Positions 5,818-9,177 of a stretch of DNA of 9,177 nt are shown here, in pieces. Below the pieces are notes generated by a model. That model was given only the letters and a program-made list of their open reading frames with translations, made no database searches and was not told the origin of the DNA. Position numbers and translations under genes: made by a program. Source of the stretch: an uncultured Thermoleophilia bacterium (GTDB lineage: Bacteria; Actinomycetota; Thermoleophilia; Gaiellales; F1-60-MAGs149); NCBI GenBank assembly GCA_902806305.1, contig CADCWC010000155.1, positions 1 through 9,177 of the forward strand. Direction: 5' to 3'. Each line of letters opens with the position of its first letter. Position 1 is the first letter of the stretch.

Positions 5818-5891
5818 TCGGGGTGCCGAGATTTGAACTCGGGACCTCTCCGACCCGAACGGAGCGCGCTACCAGGCTGCGCCACACCCCG
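5818..5891 (-). tRNA. tRNA-Pro, anticodon CGG
   Basis: The minus strand folds into a complete 74-nt cloverleaf. The acceptor arm is CGGGGTG/CACCCCG with discriminator A (5818). The D arm is GCGC with loop AGCCTGGTA. The anticodon arm CTCCG/CGGAG encloses loop TTCGGGT, giving anticodon CGG, which reads CCG. The variable loop AGGTC precedes the T arm CCGAG-TTCAAAT-CTCGG. The C1-G72 pair and A73 are known bacterial proline identity features. CCA is not encoded (TAC follows A73), so the CCA-adding enzyme must complete it. The gene faces away from the RNase J-like gene, with 99 nt between the 5' ends. Confidence 0.96.
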
Positions 5892-5902
5892 AGACGACGC
5901 TG

Positions 5903-5908
5903 AGTATC
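5903..5908 (-). promoter_or_regulatory. Possible -10 box of tRNA-Pro
   Basis: The minus strand reads GATACT at 5908-5903, 11 nt before the mature 5' end of the tRNA. It is the only AT-rich hexamer in the 99-nt divergent gap on that side. No convincing -35 element is visible. Confidence 0.4.
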
Positions 5909-5978
5909 GCACACCGGACGGGCGCCGACGCCGACGGGCGAGGGCCGACGCTCCGGCGCCGCGGGCCGGCCGCACCGG

Positions 5979-5984
5979 TACGGT
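5979..5984 (+). promoter_or_regulatory. Possible -10 box (TACGGT), leaderless start of the RNase J-like gene
   Basis: TACGGT ends 6 nt before the GTG at 5991, and no purine-rich ribosome-binding site precedes that start. This is the pattern expected if transcription begins at or near the first base of the start codon. A -35 element is not evident. Confidence 0.35.
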
Positions 5985-5990
5985 TCGGAC

Positions 5991-7352
5991 GTGGCCGGGA
6001 CCCTCCAGATCATGCCCATCGGCGGCCTCGGCGAGGTCGGTCGCAACATGACGCTCGTGTCCTGGGGGGCGGAGCACGTCGTCGTCGACTGCGGCGTCGG
6101 CTTCCCGCGCGGCAGCGACCGCGGCGGCGGGATCGAGCAGCTGCTCCCGGACGCCGAGGTCGTCGACCGCCGACCGATCGCGGCCGTGCTGCTCACGCAC
6201 GGCCACGACGACCACATCGCCGCGCTGCCGCACCTCATCCGCTCGGGTGCGCCGATCGGCCGGATCGTGACGCTGCCTTTCACCGCCGCGCTCGTGCGCG
6301 CGAAGATCGGGGAGATCGAGGACCTGCCGCTGCCGCCGATCGTGACCGTGCAGCCCGGCCAGGTCGTCACGACGGGCGCCTTCGGCGTCGAGTTCGTGCG
6401 TGTGGCGCACTCCATCCCGGACGCGGCGGCGCTCATCCTCTCCACGCCCGTCGGGCGCGTCGTGTTCAGCGGCGACTACAAGCTCGACACGACGCAGGAC
6501 AACCCGCGGCGCCGCGCGGACCGCAAGCGCCTGGGCGCGGTCGGGCGAGACGGGGTGCTGGCGCTGCTCGGCGACTCGACGAACGCGCCGAAGAGCGGCC
6601 GGACCGGCTCGGAGGAGAGCACCGTGCAGCCGATCGCGGACGTGGTGGCCGACGCGCCGGGACGGGTCATCCTCTCGAGCTTCGCCTCGAACGTCGACCG
6701 GGTCGACCACGCCTTCCGGGCCGCCGACGCCACGCGCCGGCAGGTCACCGTGCTCGGCCGGAGCATGCGCCGCAACGTCGAGATCGCCGACCGGCTCGAC
6801 GAGATGCGCCTGCCGGCCCGGCCGACGATCCCGCCGCGCGGCCTGTCCGGCGCGCGCCCGCGCGGGTCGCTCGTGGTCTGCACGGGCTCCCAGGCCGAGC
6901 AGTTCTCCGTGCTGGCTCGGGCGGGTCGCGGGGAGCACCCGCACCTGCACGTCTCCGGGCACGACACGGTCGTCTTCGCGACGCGTCCCGTGCCGGGCAA
7001 CGAGCCCGCGGTCGAGGAGCTGCAGGCGTCGCTCCGGGCGCGCGGGGCGCGCATCGTCACACATCTCGACGCGCCCATCCACGTGTCGGGGCACGCGCGC
7101 GCCGACGAGGTCGAGGAGCTGATCGACCTCCTCCGGCCCCGCTTCGTCATCCCCGTCCACGGCGAGTCCGACATGCAGGAGGCGCACGCCAGGATCGCCG
7201 TGGCCCGCGGCGGGCTCGGACGGTCGGACGTGGTCCTGGCCCGGAACGGCGACGTGATCGAGCTGACGCGCGACGCGGCCACGATCGTCGAGCACCGGAC
7301 CGTCCGCGTCATCGCGGCCGACGGCGACGGGCGGGTGATCGACGAGCCGTGA
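5991..7352 (+). CDS. Short RNase J-like metallo-beta-lactamase/beta-CASP protein
   Basis: The 453-aa protein begins with the RNase J hallmark 'MPIGGLGEVGRNM' (residues 8-20). The lactamase metal ligands are intact: HGHDDH (H70, H72, D74, H75), H140 in 'RVAHSIPDA' and D162 in 'FSGDYKLDTT'. The beta-CASP part has 'LLGDSTNAPKSGRTGSE', 'ILSSFASNVDRV', 'LGRSM', 'CTGSQAEQ', 'PVPGNE', 'IHVSGHARADEVEELIDLL' (H364, H368) and 'FVIPVHGE' (H390). RNase J enzymes are 5'-3' exo- and endoribonucleases of RNA decay and rRNA maturation. Typical members are about 550 aa with a C-terminal dimerisation domain of about 100 aa; here only about 60 residues follow the last metal His, so that domain is missing. The usual TGSQGEP also reads TGSQAEQ. 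Catalysis by the core is plausible but oligomeric state may differ. GTG 5991 is chosen; ATG 6012 is possible. The gene overlaps the Nif3-like gene by 4 nt. Confidence 0.88.
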   Translation: MAGTLQIMPIGGLGEVGRNMTLVSWGAEHVVVDCGVGFPRGSDRGGGIEQLLPDAEVVDRRPIAAVLLTHGHDDHIAALPHLIRSGAPIGRIVTLPFTAALVRAKIGEIEDLPLPPIVTVQPGQVVTTGAFGVEFVRVAHSIPDAAALILSTPVGRVVFSGDYKLDTTQDNPRRRADRKRLGAVGRDGVLALLGDSTNAPKSGRTGSEESTVQPIADVVADAPGRVILSSFASNVDRVDHAFRAADATRRQVTVLGRSMRRNVEIADRLDEMRLPARPTIPPRGLSGARPRGSLVVCTGSQAEQFSVLARAGRGEHPHLHVSGHDTVVFATRPVPGNEPAVEELQASLRARGARIVTHLDAPIHVSGHARADEVEELIDLLRPRFVIPVHGESDMQEAHARIAVARGGLGRSDVVLARNGDVIELTRDAATIVEHRTVRVIAADGDGRVIDEP

Positions 7353-8119
7353 CCGACCGGGCCCAGGAACGCGCGGCCGTGATCCGCTACCTCGACGACC
7401 TCCTGGACGTGACGAGCTTCACCGACTACGGGCCGATCGGCCTGCAGGTCGTCGGGGCCGATCGCGTGACGAAGGTGTGCGTGGCGGTGTCCGCCTCCCT
7501 GGACGTCTTCGAGCGGGCCGGCGCGGCGGGCGCGCAGCTGCTCGTGGTCCACCACGGCCTCTTCTGGGACAACGCGAGCCGCGTCGTCGGCCTCCTCGAG
7601 CGCCGGCGGCTGGAAGCGCTCTTCCGTCACGACCTGACGCTCGCGGCCTACCACCTGCCGCTCGACGCGCACGCGGAGGTCGGCAACAACGCGCTGCTCG
7701 CCGAGCTGCTCGGCATCGCGGCGCACGAGCCGTTCGCGCCGCACCGCGGCCGGCCGCTCGGGCGCCACGGCACGCTGCCCGAGCCCACGACCGCGGCCGC
7801 CGTGGCGACGCGGCTCGAGGAGGCGCTCGGTCGGGCGCCGCTCGTGTTCCCGGGCGGCCCGGCCGTCGTGCGTCGCGTCGGCATCGTGTCGGGAGGCGCG
7901 GCGGGCGACGTGCGCGCCGCCGCCGAGCTCGGGCTCGACCTGTTCGTCACGGGCGAGCCGGACGAGGACAGCCCGTACCTGGCCGCCGAGCTCGGCATCC
8001 ACTTCCTCGCCGCGGGCCACAACGCCACCGAGACGGTCGGCGTGCGGGCGCTCGCCGAGTGCCTCGAGCGGGACCTGGGACTCGAGACGGAGTTCCTGCC
8101 CGTGGCGAACCCCGTCTGA
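7349..8119 (+). CDS. Nif3-like dinuclear metal centre protein (DUF34/YbgI family)
   Basis: This 256-aa protein starts at GTG 7349, overlapping the RNase J-like stop as GTGA, so translation is probably coupled. The Nif3 ligand set is complete: H68-H69 in 'LLVVHHGLFWDN', D106 in 'AYHLPLDAH', and H224 and E228 in 'AAGHNATETVGV', with the four-residue spacing known from E. coli YbgI. 'YGPIGLQVVG' (27-36), 'AEVGNNALLAELLG' and 'VGIVSGGAAGDVRAAAELGLDLFVTGE' are further family blocks. It is the short form, without the inserted PII-like domain seen in some Gram-positive members. Members form toroidal hexamers with two metal ions per subunit. The biochemical role of the family is poorly settled; GTP cyclohydrolase I type 2 labels in databases are doubtful. 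Co-expression with an RNase J-like enzyme may hint at a nucleic-acid or nucleotide link, which is inference. Confidence 0.93.
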   Translation: MTDRAQERAAVIRYLDDLLDVTSFTDYGPIGLQVVGADRVTKVCVAVSASLDVFERAGAAGAQLLVVHHGLFWDNASRVVGLLERRRLEALFRHDLTLAAYHLPLDAHAEVGNNALLAELLGIAAHEPFAPHRGRPLGRHGTLPEPTTAAAVATRLEEALGRAPLVFPGGPAVVRRVGIVSGGAAGDVRAAAELGLDLFVTGEPDEDSPYLAAELGIHFLAAGHNATETVGVRALAECLERDLGLETEFLPVANPV

Positions 8120-8127
8120 CCGCAGCT

Positions 8128-8157
8128 CGGTCCCGCGACGAGCCGCCGCCGGGACCG
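8128..8157 (+). terminator. Hairpin after the Nif3-like gene
   Basis: CGGTCCCG (8128-8135) pairs perfectly with CGGGACCG (8150-8157) across a 14-nt loop, beginning 9 nt after the stop at 8119. It is GC-rich and the next bases are CGAAAA, without a U-tract on the plus strand. It is a likely end of the two-gene operon but not a classical intrinsic terminator. Confidence 0.5.
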
Positions 8158-8220
8158 CGAAAACGGCGGAATCTCACGAGACGGGACACTGAACCTGACG
8201 GTCCGCGGCCGTGATTCGCG

Positions 8221-8250
8221 TTGCGCGACGTCCGCCGCGTCCGCTACCGT
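8221..8250 (+). promoter_or_regulatory. Probable promoter of the small DNA-binding protein
   Basis: TTGCGC (8221-8226) and TACCGT (8245-8250) are 18 bp apart and resemble a housekeeping actinobacterial -35/-10 pair. The expected transcription start, 7 nt past the -10 box, falls on the A of an ATG at 8257, giving a leader of about 150 nt before the 60-aa gene. Confidence 0.5.
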
Positions 8251-8256
8251 GGGTGT

Positions 8257-8403
8257 ATGGATCCGCACGAGGATCGTCCGGCCCCGCACCTCCGGAGATC
8301 CACCTGCGCCCGCCCCACGCCCGCCCTGCAGCTCGTCGCAGGCGGGCGTCGTCGTATCCCGTCCTCGTTCCCACGTCCGGTCACCACGTCGAGGAGGCGC
8401 TGA
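8257..8403 (+). CDS. Possible 48-aa leader ORF upstream of the small DNA-binding protein
   Basis: An ATG sits exactly at the predicted transcription start and opens a 48-codon frame, beginning MDPHEDRPAPHLRRS and ending TTSRRR. It stops at 8403, three nt before the ATG of the next gene. The product is rich in Arg, Pro and Ser and matches no family I know. About 38 of its 48 codons end in G or C, lower than in neighbouring genes, and it includes AGA and AGG-AGG, so it is not clearly coding. The AGG-AGG is also the ribosome-binding site of the next gene, so ribosomes finishing this ORF would directly affect that site. It may be a leader peptide or chance. Confidence 0.3.
   Translation: MDPHEDRPAPHLRRSTCARPTPALQLVAGGRRRIPSSFPRPVTTSRRR
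8317..8349 (+). promoter_or_regulatory. Stable hairpin in the leader of the small DNA-binding protein
   Basis: ACGCCCGCCCTGC (8317-8329) pairs with GCAGGCGGGCGT (8338-8349) in 12 pairs with one bulged C and an 8-nt loop (AGCTCGTC). It lies about 60-90 nt after the predicted transcription start and about 57 nt before the ATG at 8407, inside the possible leader ORF. No U-tract follows, so a translational or processing role is as likely as attenuation. Confidence 0.45.
8391..8397 (+). promoter_or_regulatory. Strong ribosome-binding site (GAGGAGG)
   Basis: GAGGAGG ends 9 nt before the ATG at 8407 and fixes that start. It is the best Shine-Dalgarno match in the window. It overlaps the last codons of the possible leader ORF. 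Confidence 0.75.
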
Positions 8404-8406
8404 AGA

Positions 8407-8589
8407 ATGCCGAACCACCTGACCCCTGCCGAGGTCGCCCGGGAGTTCCGGATGGACAAGCGCGACGTCATCCGCATCTGCGTCGAGGAGCACGTCCCGA
8501 TCTACCACGGCAAGATCGACAAGACCCTGTTCAGCGCCGTCCGCGGTGAGCAGCCGCAGACGGACACGAGTCTCGTCGCCGTCAGGTAG
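8407..8589 (+). CDS. Small helix-turn-helix DNA-binding protein (excisionase/BldC-like)
   Basis: The 60-aa protein 'LTPAEVAREFRMDKRDVIRI' (residues 5-24) is followed by 'CVEEHVPIYHGKIDKTLFSA'. The first part matches the HTH_17/MerR-type winged helix opening seen in BldC and phage excisionases (LTPAEVAxxFxVD...V.R). The second part fills the position of the wing, where those proteins read a short beta hairpin and a 'R...F/L' helix. It is a single domain without ligand- or metal-binding extension, so it probably acts as a small architectural or regulatory DNA-binding protein. It has its own promoter-like sequence, a long structured leader and a very strong ribosome-binding site, pointing to high and controlled expression. 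No integrase or other phage gene is nearby, so a chromosomal regulator is more likely than an excisionase. Targets are unknown. Confidence 0.78.
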   Translation: MPNHLTPAEVAREFRMDKRDVIRICVEEHVPIYHGKIDKTLFSAVRGEQPQTDTSLVAVR

Positions 8590-8590
8590 C

Positions 8591-8637
8591 GGCCCGGACG
8601 GGCCCCGCACGACCCGGCGGGCGGAGCGCGCGCCGGG
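8591..8637 (+). terminator. Two GC-rich hairpins after the small DNA-binding protein
   Basis: GGCCC (8591-8595) pairs with GGGCC (8600-8604) over a 4-nt loop, two nt after the stop codon. CCCGGCG (8613-8619) pairs with CGCCGGG (8631-8637) over 11 nt. Neither has a U-tract. Their position directly after the stop suggests transcript ending or 3'-end protection. Confidence 0.4.
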
Positions 8638-8704
8638 AGCACGATCGAGGACCGCGGTGCGGACCGGACGCACGGTGGGTGTGGACCTGCCGTGCGCCAC
8701 GGGC

Positions 8705-8710
8705 TACGCT
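8705..8710 (+). promoter_or_regulatory. Possible -10 box (TACGCT) of the acyl-CoA synthetase gene
   Basis: TACGCT ends 8 nt before the ATG at 8719, and TGGACC at 8682-8687 sits 17 bp upstream as a poor -35 match. No ribosome-binding site lies between box and start, which fits a leaderless or nearly leaderless transcript. Confidence 0.4.
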
Positions 8711-8718
8711 CCTGCGCG

Positions 8719-9177
8719 ATGCGACCCAAGCCGGAGACCGTCGCAGGGCTGATCCGGGACGCGGCCGGCACGAATCGCCACGCCGCGTTCGGCGTGAAGG
8801 AGCGCGGCGCCTGGCGGCTCGTCCCCTGGACCGAGGTCGACCGCCGGACCCGGGAGGTCGGGAACGGGCTGCTGGCGCTGGGCGTCGGGCGGGGCGACCG
8901 GGTGGCGCTGCTCTCGGAGACGCGCCTCGAATGGACGCTCTGCGACTACGCGATCCTCTGCATCGGCGCGGTCACCGTCCCCGTCTACCCCACCGCCTCG
9001 ACGCGGGACGTCGCGCACATCCTGCGCGACGCGGGCGTGACGGCCGTGTTCTGCGAGAACGCGGCTCAGGCCGCGAAGGTCCGCGAGGCGGCCGGCGAGC
9101 TCGCCGCCCTCCGACACGTCGTCGTCATCGACGACCCGGACCGCGGCCCGGCCGGCGAGCGCGAGGGAGGAGCGGGG
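8719..9177 (+). CDS. Long-chain acyl-CoA synthetase (AMP-forming), N-terminal part (truncated by window edge)
   Basis: The 153 codons seen run off the right edge. They match the N-terminus of AMP-dependent long-chain fatty-acyl-CoA synthetases (FadD/FAA type): 'MRPKPETVAGLIRDAA', 'AWRLVPWTEVDRRTREVGNGLLALGVGRGDRVALLSETRLEWTLCDYAILCIGAVTVPVYPTASTRDVAHILRDAGVTAVFCEN'. The 'VPVYPTxSxxxVxxILxDSG' block is the family's usual 'VPIYPTSS..QV.YIL.DS' segment. The P-loop-like YTSGTTGxPK motif and the adenylate-binding motifs lie beyond the window and cannot be checked. The enzyme would activate fatty acids with ATP and CoA for degradation or lipid synthesis. It has its own promoter-like box and is separate from the upstream genes. 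The start at 8719 fits the position of family N-termini. Confidence 0.9.
   Translation, partial: MRPKPETVAGLIRDAAGTNRHAAFGVKERGAWRLVPWTEVDRRTREVGNGLLALGVGRGDRVALLSETRLEWTLCDYAILCIGAVTVPVYPTASTRDVAHILRDAGVTAVFCENAAQAAKVREAAGELAALRHVVVIDDPDRGPAGEREGGAG

Noticed and set aside
5778..8020. Long minus-strand open frames opposite the RNase J-like and Nif3-like genes (about 505 and 514 codons)
   Set aside because: They are antisense to well-defined genes, have no family motif, and one runs through the tRNA gene.
8407..8589. Phage excisionase indicating an integrated element at tRNA-Pro
   Set aside because: The small protein is excisionase-like only in fold; there is no integrase, no duplicated tRNA end that I can see, and the genes between are housekeeping-like.

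Overview
This is a very GC-rich chromosomal window with strongly GC-biased third codon positions, many GTG starts, several starts preceded by a TANNNT box 6-8 nt upstream (possible leaderless transcripts), an OmpR-type two-component system and a short RNase J-like protein. Together these suggest a high-GC actinobacterium, plausibly of the class Thermoleophilia (Solirubrobacterales/Patulibacter-like). The class-level placement is inference from gene style, not a match I could run.

Layout. (1) 1-1396: a MarR-family repressor (minus, cut by the left edge) is divergent from a two-gene operon of a YceI-family lipid-binding protein and an NADPH-dependent FMN reductase. The 56-nt gap carries an inverted repeat that looks like the MarR operator. 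(2) 1406-2152 (minus): a 248-aa protein I do not recognise, with a Cys/His cluster and a Trp/Arg-rich segment, convergent with the reductase. A strong hairpin sits at the junction. (3) 2153-2869: about 0.7 kb without a credible gene, holding three copies of a 34-bp element made of two 12-bp palindromes 22 bp apart, plus a decayed copy. (4) 2870-5398 (minus): a histidine kinase and OmpR/PhoB response regulator, separated by 3 nt. (5) 5399-5817: non-coding, with a diverged relative of the 34-bp element and an imperfect hairpin. (6) 5818-5891 (minus): tRNA-Pro(CGG). (7) 5991-8119: a short RNase J-like metallo-beta-lactamase/beta-CASP protein overlapping by 4 nt a Nif3-like (DUF34) dinuclear-metal protein. 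(8) 8407-8589: a 60-aa excisionase/BldC-like DNA-binding protein behind an unusual leader with a promoter-like site, a 48-codon ORF and a stable hairpin. (9) 8719-end: the N-terminal part of a long-chain acyl-CoA synthetase.

How they work together. The left module looks like a MarR-controlled redox or lipophile response. The two-component system is a self-contained sensing unit whose signal cannot be read from sequence. The RNase J-like/Nif3 pair looks translationally coupled. No complete new defence or mobile system is visible. The least explained items are the palindromic repeat family around the two-component system, the leader of the small DNA-binding protein, and the uncharacterised protein at 1406-2152.
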